A DNA stretch of 64,000 nucleotides from Streptomyces sp. CGMCC 4.7035 (GCF_031583065.1 NZ_CP134053.1:7667001-7731000); one strand, 5' to 3'. Positions 50,710 to 61,166 are shown, counted from the first letter of the stretch. The notes: generated from the letters alone by a model not told the origin. Numbers and translations are program-made.

Positions 50710-51738
50710 ATGACGACCGCAACCCCTGCCCCACCGCCGTCCATGCGGCTGCGGGAGCTCGCCTTCGGGGCGGCGTGCGCCGCCGCCCTCCGCGCGGCCG
50801 CCCGGCTGGGTGTCGCCGACGCACTGGGGGACAGACCCATGAGCGTGGAGGACCTCGCGGCCGCGGTGAAGACCGAGCCCAAGCCGCTGCGGCGGCTGCT
50901 GCGGGCCCTGTCCTGCTACGGCGTCTTCACCGAACACGAGGACGGCACCGTCGCGCACACCGAGATGTCCCGGCTGCTGCGCGAGAACGACCCGAACAGC
51001 CTGCGCTACATCTCGCTGTGGTGCACCGAGCCCTGGACCTGGAACGCCTGGCCGAAACTGGACGAGGCGGTGCGCACCGGCCGCAACGTCGTCCAGGACC
51101 TGTACGGCAAGGAGTTCTTCGACTACCTGAACGAGGACGCCCCGGAGTCGGCCGACGTCTTCAACCGCGCCATGACCACCTCCAGCGAGCAGTCGGCCCG
51201 GGACGTCGCCGAGCTGCTCGACCTGTCGGGGAGTTCGTCGGTCGCGGACATCGGCGGCGGCCAGGGGCATGTGGTGGCAAGTCTGCTGGAGAAGTACCCG
51301 TCGATGCGGGGCACCCTGCTCGATCTGCCCCGCGTGGTGGAGAGGGCCGATCCACGGCTGCGCCCGGGAGGGGCGCTCGCGGACCGGGTCACCATCGTGC
51401 CCGGTGACTGCCGCGTGGCCATCCCGGTCCGGGCCGACGCGTACATCATCAAGAACATCCTGGAGTGGGACGACGACAGCACCGCCAGAACGCTGCGCAA
51501 CGTCATCGAGGCGGGCGGGCCCAAGGCGCGGGTCGTGGTCATCGAGAACCTCGTCGACGACACCCCATCGATGAGGTTCAGCACGGCCATGGACCTGCTG
51601 CTGCTCCTCAACGTGGGCGGGGCGAAGCACACCACCGAGAGCATGGTCAGCAGGCTCACCGGCGCGGGCCTGATCGTCGACGAGATCCGCCCGGTCAACC
51701 CGTACCTGCACGCGTTCGACTGCACCGTCCCGGCATGA
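50710..51738 (+). CDS. O-methyltransferase (plant-type dimeric, polyketide tailoring class)
   Basis: The protein has 342 residues. An N-terminal winged-helix dimerisation domain occupies about 10-90 (AAARLGVADALGDRPMSVED). The SAM motif is SSVADIGGGQGHVVASLLEK, then LLDLPRVVERADPRL and VPGDCRVAIPVRADAYIIKN, with the catalytic-base region KNILEWDDD. Closest in pattern to TcmN/TcmO and other type II polyketide O-methyltransferases. It converges on the whiE operon across a strong terminator; S. coelicolor whiE, from memory, lacks this gene. Confidence 0.9.
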   Translation: MTTATPAPPPSMRLRELAFGAACAAALRAAARLGVADALGDRPMSVEDLAAAVKTEPKPLRRLLRALSCYGVFTEHEDGTVAHTEMSRLLRENDPNSLRYISLWCTEPWTWNAWPKLDEAVRTGRNVVQDLYGKEFFDYLNEDAPESADVFNRAMTTSSEQSARDVAELLDLSGSSSVADIGGGQGHVVASLLEKYPSMRGTLLDLPRVVERADPRLRPGGALADRVTIVPGDCRVAIPVRADAYIIKNILEWDDDSTARTLRNVIEAGGPKARVVVIENLVDDTPSMRFSTAMDLLLLLNVGGAKHTTESMVSRLTGAGLIVDEIRPVNPYLHAFDCTVPA

Positions 51739-51802
51739 CCCGTCGCCACCGGGCCGGCCGGGCCGCTTCATCCGTTCGCCTCCGGCGCGCGCCGGCCCGC
51801 GG

Positions 51803-51874
51803 CCCACGCCCGCACAGGCCACCGGTCGCCGGGTCCGCGTCCACCGCGGGCCCGGCGACCGGTGGCCGCGTGGG
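51803..51874. terminator. Bidirectional terminator between the methyltransferase and the whiE operon
   Basis: The inner stem is a perfect 17-bp pairing (51817-51833 with 51851-51867), extended by CCCACG (51803-51808) with CGTGGG. It can end both convergent transcripts. Confidence 0.92.
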
Positions 51875-51878
51875 CGGT

Positions 51879-52211
51879 TCAGGCGGTGCCGTCCCGCTCC
51901 CAGCGGTAGAAGCACTGCGCCATCGCGTCCTTCGGGGAGCGCCAGGTCGCGGGGTCGTACGCGCTGACGTACGCCGAGAGCCGCTCGCTGATGTCCTTGA
52001 AGGCGGGGTGCCCGGCCACCTTGGCGATGGCGGGGCCGGGCTCCCGCTCGGATTCGATGAGGTGCATGTACACGTCGCCGAACTGGAAAAGGCTGCGCCG
52101 GGCGACCCCGACGAGGTGCGGCAGTTCTCCCCGGTCGGACTCCTCGAACAGCTTGGCGATGTCCGGGGCCGACCCCGGGGCCATACGGGCGACGATCAGT
52201 TCCTGGTGCAT
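51879..52211 (-). CDS. whiE-VII: WhiE-ORFVII type polyketide cyclase (TcmI family)
   Basis: The protein has 110 residues of ferredoxin-like alpha/beta fold. It has MHQELIVARMAPGSAPDIAK, the SLFQFGDVYMHLIESE strand and DAMAQCFYRWE, the TcmI/polyketide cyclase pattern. It is thought to close a late ring of the aromatic polyketide. It is last gene of the minus-strand cluster, 20 bp after the aromatase gene. Position and length match S. coelicolor whiE ORFVII. Confidence 0.9.
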   Translation of the reverse strand: MHQELIVARMAPGSAPDIAKLFEESDRGELPHLVGVARRSLFQFGDVYMHLIESEREPGPAIAKVAGHPAFKDISERLSAYVSAYDPATWRSPKDAMAQCFYRWERDGTA

Positions 52212-52231
52212 GGGCCTGTCCTCGGTCCGGT

Positions 52232-52970
<739 letters not shown>

Positions 52971-53086
52971 GCGGTTCCTCTCCTTTGCTCCAGGGCGGCC
53001 TCGCTGTGAGGCGTCGCTCTATCGGTCGTTCGCCTTTGGGGCGCGCCGCATCGACATGCCCCTGCCGGGGCGTGGCCGGCTCCGAC

Positions 53087-54331
53087 TCACTCAGCGGCGC
53101 CGCGCCGCAGCACGAGCGCCGTGTTCGACCCCATGAGTCCCCGGCTGAGGACCAGCGCCGTGCGCAGCTCGGCGGCGCGGGCGCGGCCGGTCACCAGGTC
53201 GAGGTCATGGCAGATGTCGACGACGTTGGGGGTGGGCGGGATCATGCCGTGCTCCATCGCGAGCACCGCCGCCGCGACGTCCAGCACGGGCGCCGCGCAG
53301 TAGCCGCGGCCTATGCCCGTCTTGGGCGCCGTGACGGGCACGCGCCTGCCGTGCCGGCCCAGCGCGTCGGCGATCGCCAGCGCCTCGGCGCGGTCCGCTT
53401 CGGGGACGCCGAGGGCGTCGGCGAAGACGACGTCGATCTCCTCGGGGGCGCAGCCGGCCTCGTCCAGGGCGCCGCCGATCGCGTGGGTGAGGCCCTCCCG
53501 GGAGTCCTCCCAGCGGGAGGCCCCGGTGAACGTCGCCGCGTGTCCGGCGAGGGTGGCCCGGACGCGGGTGCCCCGGTCACGGGCCGCGGCCTCCTCCTCC
53601 ACCACGAGCATGGCGCCGCCCTCGGCGGGCACGAACCCGCAGGCGTCCGCGGTGAAGGGACGGTAGGCGCGCGCGGGATCCTCGGCGGTGCTGAGCTCCT
53701 CGTAGCCGAGCTGGCAGACCACCGAGTAGGGGGCCAGGGGTGCCTCGGTCGAGCCGGCCACGATCATGTCGGTGCCGCGCCCGACGGCCCGCGCGGCGTG
53801 CGCGAGGGCGTCCAGGCCGCCGGCCTCGTCGGCGGCGACGACCGAGCAGGGACCCTTGAACCCGCGGCGGATGGAGATCTGTCCGGTGCTGGCCGCGTAG
53901 AACCAGGCGATGGACTGGTACGGACCGACGAAACGGCTCCCCTTCCCCCACAGCCGCTGCAACTCCCGCTGCCCGAACGCACCGCCGCCGGAGCCGGCCG
54001 CGGTGACCACGCCCAGGGAGAACGGCGAGCTGGCGATGTCGGCCTGGCCGAGCCGGGCGTCCTCCAGGGCGAGGTCGGCCGCGGCCATCGCGAAGTGCGT
54101 GAACCGGTCGGTCTGGACGAGGTAGCGCTCCTCGACCGCCGACGACGGCTCGAAGGAGCGGACCTCGCCGGCCACCCGCAGCGGCAGGTGCTCACAGCCT
54201 TCGCGAGTGACCTGGTCCAGGATGCTTATGCCCTCCAGGGTGGACTTCCAGAAGGTGTCGATGCTCGTTCCGTTGGGCGCGACGACGCCGATTCCGGTGA
54301 CGGCGGCGCGCCGGACGTGGGGTGCGCTCAT
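53087..54331 (-). CDS. whiE-IV: Chain length factor (KS-beta) of the whiE polyketide synthase
   Basis: The protein has 414 residues. It is a ketosynthase fold lacking the active-site Cys: at the position aligned with KS-alpha Cys169 there is Glu169 (VVAADEAGG), where most CLFs have Gln. The start ATG overlaps the KS-alpha stop (ATGA), so the two subunits are co-translated as in all minimal PKSs. It sets chain length. whiE-type pigments are thought to derive from a 24-carbon dodecaketide (known for whiE). Confidence 0.95.
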   Translation of the reverse strand: MSAPHVRRAAVTGIGVVAPNGTSIDTFWKSTLEGISILDQVTREGCEHLPLRVAGEVRSFEPSSAVEERYLVQTDRFTHFAMAAADLALEDARLGQADIASSPFSLGVVTAAGSGGGAFGQRELQRLWGKGSRFVGPYQSIAWFYAASTGQISIRRGFKGPCSVVAADEAGGLDALAHAARAVGRGTDMIVAGSTEAPLAPYSVVCQLGYEELSTAEDPARAYRPFTADACGFVPAEGGAMLVVEEEAAARDRGTRVRATLAGHAATFTGASRWEDSREGLTHAIGGALDEAGCAPEEIDVVFADALGVPEADRAEALAIADALGRHGRRVPVTAPKTGIGRGYCAAPVLDVAAAVLAMEHGMIPPTPNVVDICHDLDLVTGRARAAELRTALVLSRGLMGSNTALVLRRGAAE

Positions 54332-55596
54332 GGTGTCCTCTCCCTCGGCCGGGTCAGGATCACCGCGGACTGGAAGCCGCCGAACCCGCTGCCCACGGAG
54401 AGCACGCTGTTCAGCTTCCGCTCGCGGGCGACGCGTGGCACGTAGTCCAGGTCGCACTCGGGGTCGGGGGTCTCGTAGTTCGCGGTCGGCGGTACCACCT
54501 GATGGGCCATGGCCAGCACACAGGCCACGACCTCGATCGCCCCGATCGCGCCCAGGGAGTGGCCCACCATGGACTTGATGGAGCTCATGGGCGTGTCGTA
54601 GGCGTGGTGGCCCAGGGCCCGTTTCACCGCGGCGGTCTCGTGGCGGTCGTTCTGCCGGGTGCCCGAGCCGTGCGCGTTGACGTAGTCGATCGCCGAGCCG
54701 TCGAGGCGGGCGTGGTCGAGCGCCACCTCGATCGACCGGGCCATCTCCAGGCCCTCACTGGTGAGACCGGTCATGTGGTAGGCGTTGCCGAAGGTGGCGT
54801 AGCCGCCGATCTCGCAGTACACGTGCGCGCCCCGGGCCCGGGCGTGCTCCAGTTCCTCCAGGACGAGCACCGCGCCGCCCTCGCCCATGACGAACCCGTC
54901 ACGGTTGTTGTCGAAGGGGCGGGAGGCGTGCGCGGGGTCGTCGTTGTTCGGGGAGGTCGCCTTGATCGCGTCGAAGCAGGCCATGGTGATCGGTGAGATC
55001 GGCGAGTCCGACGCGCCCGCCACGCAGATGTCGGCCCGGCCCTCCTCGACGGTGTGGAAGGCGTACCCGACCGCGTCGAGGCCCGAGGTGCAGCCCGTGG
55101 AGACGGTCTGCACCGGCCCGCGGGCCCCGAAGCGCTCCGCCACCATCGAGGCGAGCGTGCTGGGCGAGAACGCGCGGTGCAGATGCGGGCCCGCCTCGCG
55201 ATGGTCCACGTCCCAGCGCTGCCCGCCGTGGCTGACCAGGACGTAGTCGTGCTCCAGACGGGTGGTGCCGCCGACCGCGGTGCCCAGGGAGACCCCCATC
55301 CGCCAGGGATCCTCCCGGGCGACGTCGAGGCCGGCGTCCCGTACGGCTTCCTCGGCCGCGACCAGCGCGAACTGGATGTACCGGTCGGCGCGTTCGATCT
55401 GCTCCGGGTCCAGTCCGTGAGCCGCCGCGTCGAAGTCGCACTCGGCGGCGATCCGCGAGCGGAGGCCGGTCGGGTCGAAGAAGGTGATGCCCCGCGTCGC
55501 GGTACGGCCGTTGGCGAGCAGATCCCAGAACGCCGGAACGCCGATGCCGCCCGGCGCCACGACGCCTATGCCGGTGACCGCCACGCGCCGGGTCAT
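54328..55596 (-). CDS. whiE-III: Ketosynthase alpha subunit of the whiE polyketide synthase
   Basis: The protein has 422 residues. Catalytic Cys169 lies in [13 protein letters not shown]; the two active-site His residues lie in [12 protein letters not shown] and [11 protein letters not shown]. It begins ATG overlapping the cupin stop (ATGA). It catalyses Claisen condensation of malonyl units with the CLF partner. The Streptomyces spore-pigment KS-alpha type is recognised by sequence and context, not by product. Confidence 0.97.
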   Translation of the reverse strand: MTRRVAVTGIGVVAPGGIGVPAFWDLLANGRTATRGITFFDPTGLRSRIAAECDFDAAAHGLDPEQIERADRYIQFALVAAEEAVRDAGLDVAREDPWRMGVSLGTAVGGTTRLEHDYVLVSHGGQRWDVDHREAGPHLHRAFSPSTLASMVAERFGARGPVQTVSTGCTSGLDAVGYAFHTVEEGRADICVAGASDSPISPITMACFDAIKATSPNNDDPAHASRPFDNNRDGFVMGEGGAVLVLEELEHARARGAHVYCEIGGYATFGNAYHMTGLTSEGLEMARSIEVALDHARLDGSAIDYVNAHGSGTRQNDRHETAAVKRALGHHAYDTPMSSIKSMVGHSLGAIGAIEVVACVLAMAHQVVPPTANYETPDPECDLDYVPRVARERKLNSVLSVGSGFGGFQSAVILTRPRERTP

Positions 55597-56060
55597 GAAC
55601 GGACCTGACCTCGGTCGGCCGGGCGGGCACCGCCCGCCTCGGCTCCTTCCGCGCTCACCGCGACCGCGACGGCATCGGTCTCCTCGGTGTCGACGTGGCC
55701 GAGCTGCGGGCGCGGGGCCAGCGGGCCCAGGTGGAAGACGATACGGGCCTCCTCGTCACCCACGTTGCGGAAGCGGTGCCGCATATAGGCGGGGATCATG
55801 AGCCCCTGCTCGGGCCGCAGCGGGTGCGGGTCGCCGTCCAGGTCCACCTCCAGCTTCCCGCAGACGACGTACACGAACTCCTCGGAGTACGGGTGGTAGT
55901 GCTCGCCGATGCGGTCGCCGGGCTGCACGATGGCCACGCCCATGAAACCGCTGGTGGAGCCGACCGTGGCGGGGGTGAGCATGGCCCGCAGATCGCCTCC
56001 GCGCCTGCGGTTGGGATCGATCTCGCTGAGATCCACGATTCTGGGACGGGGTTTGATCAC
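55593..56060 (-). CDS. whiE-II: Cupin-domain protein (WhiE ORFII/CurC-like)
   Basis: The protein has 155 residues. The cupin motif 1 is [21 protein letters not shown] with metal ligands His, His, Glu, and motif 2 [12 protein letters not shown] with the fourth His. It is found upstream of KS-alpha in spore-pigment clusters (whiE ORFII, curC) but its reaction is not established; it may guide cyclisation or oxidation. Stop overlaps the KS-alpha start. Confidence 0.92.
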   Translation of the reverse strand: MIKPRPRIVDLSEIDPNRRRGGDLRAMLTPATVGSTSGFMGVAIVQPGDRIGEHYHPYSEEFVYVVCGKLEVDLDGDPHPLRPEQGLMIPAYMRHRFRNVGDEEARIVFHLGPLAPRPQLGHVDTEETDAVAVAVSAEGAEAGGARPADRGQVRS

Positions 56061-56165
56061 GTCGTTCCTCCGATGGTGGCTTGCGTCGACATGGGGGCGT
56101 GGCCGCCGCGGGCTGCGGAACGGGCTCGTGCGCCCCCGGGGCGCGCCCCAGCCAGTGGATGCCGG

Positions 56166-57326
56166 TCAGGCGTCGGGCGACCGGCGGTCGGTGATGAGTT
56201 CCATGCGGGCGAGCCTGAGGAAGCGCGCGGGGTCGCCGCTCTTCAGCGCAGAGCCGTCCGCACCGACGGCGGCGCCGTCGAGGAGGGTCGTCAGCTCGGC
56301 CGCCTGCGCGGGGTCCTGGAGGCCGAGGGACAGGACGGGGTCGGCGTCGAGACCGCCCCGGACGTCGATCAGCCGCACCACGACGTCGTCGCGCTGGAAG
56401 ATCGTGCTGCTGCAGACCGGGCTGCGCGGGTCGTCCGCCGCCGCCTCGTCCTGTTCGGCGAGCAGCCGGGCGAGCCGCATGCCGCAGCCCGGGCGGGCCG
56501 GGTAGTACAGCGCGTGCCGCTCCGCCTCCGGGCACTCCTGAGCCGCCGTCACATGGTGGACGGCGGGCAGCGCCGCCCGGGTGAAGAAGACCCGAGCGGA
56601 CTCCTGGTCGCCCAGGTCCCGCTCCTGCTCCAGGTACGGGTTGATGGCCTCCTCGACGGCCCGTACCTCGGGCTGCCGGGCGACGTGGCGCAGCGCGGCG
56701 AGCAGGTCGCCGCGCACCTCGATGGCCCGCACGACCCGGTTGCCGTGCATGAACAGGGTGGTGCGGCACAGCCGCGTCGTGTCGTCGACCCGTGCCTCGG
56801 GCGAGGCGTAGTCGGCGAGGATCTTCGCGACGGTCTGCTCGCTGCCCGGCCTGACCGTGAAGGTGAGCGCGTGGCGGATCACGCCGTCACCGATCCGGGG
56901 AGACGTCTGGAGCCTGCGCTGCGCGGACTCGGCGGCGGCCGAGGCCTCGCCGCCCGTCTCGCGGACGACATGGAACCGCAGCGACCTGGTGTCGCGGACA
57001 CAGCTGTGCAGCGGCTGCACCATCCGCACATGCTCTTCGCTGTTCACCCAGGCGAGGAAGGGCGGGGCGCTCTCCCACTCACTGGTGATCAGCCATTGAG
57101 ACGGATTCTCGATCGACTGGCAGAGCTGGTCGCTGACATGTCCGGGAACGGACGCGACCTGATTGCACAGCTGTTCGTACGCTTCCAGGAACTGCTGCTG
57201 GGCTCCGTCATAGACGTCCACCAGAAGGACGACACGGAGCCTGGAGCCGTCGAACACGGACTGGGAGACCCGTTTCGACACCTGTCGCGCCACCGGTTCT
57301 GAAACACGTTCAGACGTTGTGGTCAT
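56166..57326 (-). CDS. whiE-I: WhiE ORFI-type protein (SchA/CurD family, monooxygenase-like)
   Basis: The protein has 386 residues with the ATG at 57326 preceded by GGAG. Two ABM-like halves are seen: RLRVVLLVDVYDGAQQQFLE with WLITSEWESAPPFLAWVNSE, and HALTFTVRPGSEQTVAKILA, then VVRAIEVRGDLLAALRHVAR; a third part begins with HALYYPARPGCGMRLARLLA. It resembles the SchA/CurD domain proteins that open spore-pigment operons. Function unproved; an oxygenation or cyclisation role is expected. Confidence 0.9.
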   Translation of the reverse strand: MTTTSERVSEPVARQVSKRVSQSVFDGSRLRVVLLVDVYDGAQQQFLEAYEQLCNQVASVPGHVSDQLCQSIENPSQWLITSEWESAPPFLAWVNSEEHVRMVQPLHSCVRDTRSLRFHVVRETGGEASAAAESAQRRLQTSPRIGDGVIRHALTFTVRPGSEQTVAKILADYASPEARVDDTTRLCRTTLFMHGNRVVRAIEVRGDLLAALRHVARQPEVRAVEEAINPYLEQERDLGDQESARVFFTRAALPAVHHVTAAQECPEAERHALYYPARPGCGMRLARLLAEQDEAAADDPRSPVCSSTIFQRDDVVVRLIDVRGGLDADPVLSLGLQDPAQAAELTTLLDGAAVGADGSALKSGDPARFLRLARMELITDRRSPDA

Positions 57327-57544
57327 CCTGCGCACATCTCCTTCGCGGTCATTCGCGGGGGCAGAGGTCAACGTCGGCCGCGGGTGACGCGACGTCAGCG
57401 TTCCTCGATCGTGTGCCGGTCGCAGGAAGCGCGCGACTCGTATGAACCACGCGGGTGATTGGGCCCGCGGACCCGCTCCCAGAGGGCATGGAAACTCCAG
57501 CGCGCCCCACACCCGCAGCTCTACCTCAGCCTCTGGAGGCATCG

Positions 57545-59209
57545 ATGCACGAAGAAGCCGACCACCGGGTTCCGGTGCTCATCGTCGGCGGCTCCCTGGT
57601 GGGCCTGTCCATGTCCCTGTTCCTGGGCCGTCACGGCGTACGGCACACCCTCGTCGAGCGGCACGCGGGAACCTCCGTCCACCCGCGCGGACGCGGCAAC
57701 AACGTGCGAACGATGGAGCTGTTCCGGGTGGCCGGCATCGAGCCGGACATCAAGACGGCGGCCTCGCTCCTGGCGGACAACCACGGCATCCTGCAGACCC
57801 CGACGCTCGTCGGCGACGCCGGCGAGTGGCTGTTCAAACACATCGACCCGGGCGGGGGACTCGCGAAGTTCAGCCCGACCGCCTGGTGCCTGTGCAGCCA
57901 GAACGACCTCGAACCGGTGCTCCTGGAGGGCGCACGGCGACTCGGCGGCGACCTCAGGTACGGCCAGGAGATGGTGTCCTTCGAACAGGACCCCGAAGGA
58001 GTGACCGCGGTCGTACGGGACCGGGCCACCGGGGCGGACCACACCATCCGCGCGGACTACCTCGTGGCGGCCGACGGACCGCGCAGCCCCGTCCGCGACC
58101 GGCTGGGCATCGGGCAGACCGGCCCCGGCGACCTGTTCGCCAACGTGAGCGTCACCTTCCGCTCCAAGCTGCTCGCCGACGCGGTCGGCGACCGGCGCTT
58201 CATCTGCTGCTACCTCACCGATCCCGAGGCCGACGGCGCCCTGCTGCCCGTCGACAACAAGGAGAACTGGGTCTTCCACGCCCCTTGGCACCCGGAACGG
58301 GGCGAAACACTGGACGAGTTCACCGAGGAACGGTGCGAGCGGCACATCCGCCGGGCCACCGGTGTCCCGGACCTCGACGTGGAGATCACCGGCAAGGCGT
58401 CGTGGCGCGCGGCGGAGCGTGTGGCCGACCGGTACGCGGCGGGCCGGGTGTTCCTCGCCGGGGACTCCGCCCACGAGATGTCCCCGACCGGGGCGTTCGG
58501 CTCGAACACCGGCATCCAGGACGCCCACAACCTGGCCTGGAAGCTGGCCGCGGTGCTGGACGGCTGGGCCGGGCCCGGCCTTCTGGAGACCTACGACACC
58601 GAGCGCCGGCCGGTGGCGCTGGCCACCAGTGCCCGCGCCTCGGCCCGCTCGGTGGAACACAGCCACCCCGGCTTCGCCCCGGCCCCCGGCACGGCCCCGG
58701 CGGGCAAGCAGGGCGGCATTCTCAACGTCGTCCTCGGCCACCGCTACCCGCAGGGCGCCGTCGTGGGCGCCGACCCGGCCGTGCCGGTGGTGCCCGAGGC
58801 GTTCCGGCTGACCGGCGAGCCGGGAAGCCGGGCCCCGCACATGTGGCTGCGCCGCTCCGGTGACCTGGTCTCCACACTCGACCTGTACGAACGCTCCATG
58901 GTGCTGCTCAGCGACGCCCGGGGAACGGCCGGGTGGCAGGACGCGGCCCGCCGTATCGCCGACCGCGACGCGGTACGGCTCGACGCGTACCGGATCGGCA
59001 CGGGCCCCGACGCCGAGCTGACCTACGACGGGACGGCAGGCGGCGACGGGCACCCGGCGGCCGACTGGGCGCAGGTCCACGGCACGACCACCGACGGGGC
59101 GGTCCTGGTGCGGCCGGACGGGTTCGTCGCGTGGCGGGCACCGGGAGCCGTGGCGGATCCGGAGGCGACGTTGCGGGAGGTCCTGGCGACGGTCCTCGGG
59201 CCGGCCTGA
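57545..59209 (+). CDS. whiE-VIII: FAD-dependent aromatic hydroxylase (WhiE ORFVIII)
   Basis: The protein has 554 residues. The ATG at 57545 has GGAGG at 57534, better than earlier in-frame starts. It is a PHBH-type fold: VLIVGGSLVGLSMSLFLGRH, then the DG motif YLVAADGPRSPVRDRLGI, and AGDSAHEMSPTGAFGSNTGI. The C-terminal thioredoxin-like domain completes the phenol-hydroxylase class. It is divergent from ORFI across 218 bp, as in S. coelicolor, where this gene has its own sporulation sigma-F-dependent promoter. It hydroxylates the pigment. Confidence 0.95.
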   Translation: MHEEADHRVPVLIVGGSLVGLSMSLFLGRHGVRHTLVERHAGTSVHPRGRGNNVRTMELFRVAGIEPDIKTAASLLADNHGILQTPTLVGDAGEWLFKHIDPGGGLAKFSPTAWCLCSQNDLEPVLLEGARRLGGDLRYGQEMVSFEQDPEGVTAVVRDRATGADHTIRADYLVAADGPRSPVRDRLGIGQTGPGDLFANVSVTFRSKLLADAVGDRRFICCYLTDPEADGALLPVDNKENWVFHAPWHPERGETLDEFTEERCERHIRRATGVPDLDVEITGKASWRAAERVADRYAAGRVFLAGDSAHEMSPTGAFGSNTGIQDAHNLAWKLAAVLDGWAGPGLLETYDTERRPVALATSARASARSVEHSHPGFAPAPGTAPAGKQGGILNVVLGHRYPQGAVVGADPAVPVVPEAFRLTGEPGSRAPHMWLRRSGDLVSTLDLYERSMVLLSDARGTAGWQDAARRIADRDAVRLDAYRIGTGPDAELTYDGTAGGDGHPAADWAQVHGTTTDGAVLVRPDGFVAWRAPGAVADPEATLREVLATVLGPA

Positions 59210-59235
59210 GCCCGCTCACCCGATGGGGGGTGCCG

Positions 59236-59267
59236 GGTGGTTCCGGCTTCCGGGGTCCGGAGCCACC
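59236..59267. terminator. Hairpin between convergent whiE-VIII and the Tat-exported protein gene
   Basis: GGTGGTTCCGG (59236-59246) pairs with CCGGAGCCACC (59257-59267) with one G-T pair and a 10-nt loop. It is placed mid-way between the two stop codons. Confidence 0.7.
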
Positions 59268-59280
59268 CTGGACGGAATGA

Positions 59281-59730
59281 CTAGCGCCAGATCGTCTGGA
59301 TGGAGTCGAACTGGACCCAGGTGATCGGGTTACCGGTGTTGGCGCCGTAGATGGTCACGGAGCCGGCGGTGTTCACCTCGAAGCGGCAGGCGTTGATGCC
59401 CTGGCTGTTGTTCCGGGGGGTCGTGGCGCGGACGTACCAGGTGGGCAGGCCTATGGACGCCGGCAGCGTGGCGATCTTGGTGTCGGCGCTGAGGCTGCAG
59501 GTGATCGCGCCGCGGGCCTGGAGGAAGGTGGTGCCGAGGATGGTGACGGTGCGGACCTGCGGGGTCGCACCGGCCTGCGGGGTGATGCCGGGCTCCAGCA
59601 CCAGATCGGCCCACGCGGTGGCGTCGACGGCCGCGGCAGCCGCGGGGGTGGCGGTGGCGACGCTGCCGACGGCGACAGCGGCGGGCAGGCCGAGAGCGGC
59701 ACCGAGGATGCTACGGCGGTTGTAGGACAT
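59281..59730 (-). CDS. Tat-exported single-domain beta protein (phage-tail-like domain)
   Basis: The protein has 149 residues. The signal NRRSILGAALGLPAAVAVGS is a twin-arginine type; cleavage is expected after TPAAAA. The mature part (about 38-149) is one domain, ending in PRNNSQGINACRFEVNTAGS and NPITWVQFDSIQTIWR. The same domain forms the C-terminus of the gene at 59784 with closely similar motifs. It looks like a trimer- or receptor-binding tail-fibre tip domain, but no function is known. No phage genes other than its neighbour are present. Confidence 0.8.
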   Translation of the reverse strand: MSYNRRSILGAALGLPAAVAVGSVATATPAAAAAVDATAWADLVLEPGITPQAGATPQVRTVTILGTTFLQARGAITCSLSADTKIATLPASIGLPTWYVRATTPRNNSQGINACRFEVNTAGSVTIYGANTGNPITWVQFDSIQTIWR

Positions 59731-59783
59731 GGTCGTTGGTCTCCTTGACGAGGCCGTGTGCGGAATGGCGGAGGGTGGCGGCT

Positions 59784-61043
59784 TCAGCGCCAGACGGCGC
59801 TGAAGTTGTCGAGCTGCGCCCAGGTGATGGCGTTGGTGGAGGTCCCGCCGTACAGGCGCAGCTGGCGGTCGGTGCCGGCCTCGGCCCGGGCGACGCAGTA
59901 GCCGCCGCTGTTGTTGCGCGGGACGTTGCAGCGGGTCTCCATGCTCGGGGACAGCGTGTCGGGCAGTGTGCCGATGACCGCGTCGGCGTTGAAAGTGCCC
60001 TTGATCCCGCCGCTGAGCTGGAGCGTCGTGACGCCGCTGACACTGATGAGCCGCCCCTTGGGGGCGTTCTGGTCGACGCTGACACCGGAGGCGAGGGGAA
60101 TCGTCTGCCAGTCGGTGAGCACCTTGACGCCGTCGACCTCGGCTGCCCCGGAGAGCGACACGATGGTGCAGGTGCGCGGCCCGGGATCCTCACAGGCGAA
60201 ACCGAAGTGGAGGTACGGCACGCCGCCCACCACTTCCACGGTCATGCCCTCGGGCTCGCGGTACTCGAGACCCGGCGCGGCGGTGATGAACTGCTGGTCC
60301 AGGATGTTCCCGGTGGCCCACTCGACGGCCCTGATGTAGGTGTTGCCCGGCGGCGGACTGAGGGTGGCGTTATCCCCGGTGAGCAGGTACAGGACGCCGC
60401 TGTCGGACGCGTATCCCTGGAACGTCCCCAGGCCCGTGGGCTGGGCGATGCGCTGGAGAGGCTCGAAGACGCCCGTCGCCGCCTTCGCCAGGTCGTACCG
60501 CTCGAAGTACGTCGTGCTGTTGACGGTGAAGCGCACGATGAGCTCGTTGGCGCTCCGGTCGATGGTGGGGGTGACGAAGAGAGCGCCCGTCGCGGGGGTG
60601 TACGGCGTGGCGTGCAGGGAGGACCCGTAGTCCAGGACCGTCCCGGACCGGAAGTCGAAGTTGGTGATGGCGGTGCCGAAGCCCTCGTTCTTGCTGTTGG
60701 GCGTGGACGCGGTCTCGGTCCACAGGCGGACGACGCCGCTGCGGTTCTCGACGCCGATGTTGACGCCGTGGCCGAATCCCCGCAGATACATGTAACCGAC
60801 GATCGCGCCCGACCGGTTCAGGCGGGTCACGCACATGTCGCCGTGGGCGTTCCGGTCGTCGTAGGCGACGGGCCCGGACTCACCGGTGAGGGTCAGGCCC
60901 CCCTCCATCAACTGGAGCACAAAGATGTCGCCGGACACCGGGTCGATGCCGAACGACTGCATCACGGTGCTGTTCTTGAGCGGGCGCCGGTGGAGCAGCT
61001 TGCCCACCGGTCCCGCGATGTCTATCTGTCCTGCAACGGTCAC
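59784..61043 (-). CDS. TagC/DinC-like phage-baseplate protein with a tail-type C-terminal domain
   Basis: The protein has 419 residues; the GTG at 61043 has AAGGAG ten bases upstream. Residues 1-310 look like a beta-propeller (MQSFGIDPVSGDIFVLQLME, MCVTRLNRSGAIVGYMYLRG), similar to Bacillus TagC/DinC and phage baseplate proteins. Residues 311-419 are the same domain as the whole neighbour protein. There is no signal peptide. Streptomyces annotations call this type teichoic acid biosynthesis protein C, without evidence. Confidence 0.75.
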   Translation of the reverse strand: MTVAGQIDIAGPVGKLLHRRPLKNSTVMQSFGIDPVSGDIFVLQLMEGGLTLTGESGPVAYDDRNAHGDMCVTRLNRSGAIVGYMYLRGFGHGVNIGVENRSGVVRLWTETASTPNSKNEGFGTAITNFDFRSGTVLDYGSSLHATPYTPATGALFVTPTIDRSANELIVRFTVNSTTYFERYDLAKAATGVFEPLQRIAQPTGLGTFQGYASDSGVLYLLTGDNATLSPPPGNTYIRAVEWATGNILDQQFITAAPGLEYREPEGMTVEVVGGVPYLHFGFACEDPGPRTCTIVSLSGAAEVDGVKVLTDWQTIPLASGVSVDQNAPKGRLISVSGVTTLQLSGGIKGTFNADAVIGTLPDTLSPSMETRCNVPRNNSGGYCVARAEAGTDRQLRLYGGTSTNAITWAQLDNFSAVWR

Positions 61044-61166
61044 GCGACGCCGCTCCTTCTCGCACGTTCCTGTGCTGTCATGTTCGGGGCGGCGCAAGTG
61101 TCGCATGATCATTGTGTTGAGTGCGGAACCCCCCGCTCCGATCCGCTCACGCACCGCACACACAAA

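Noticed and set aside
54328..55596. Type II polyketide synthase as an antibiotic cluster
   Set aside because: Gene content and order are those of whiE spore pigment; no resistance, sugar or ketoreductase genes accompany it.
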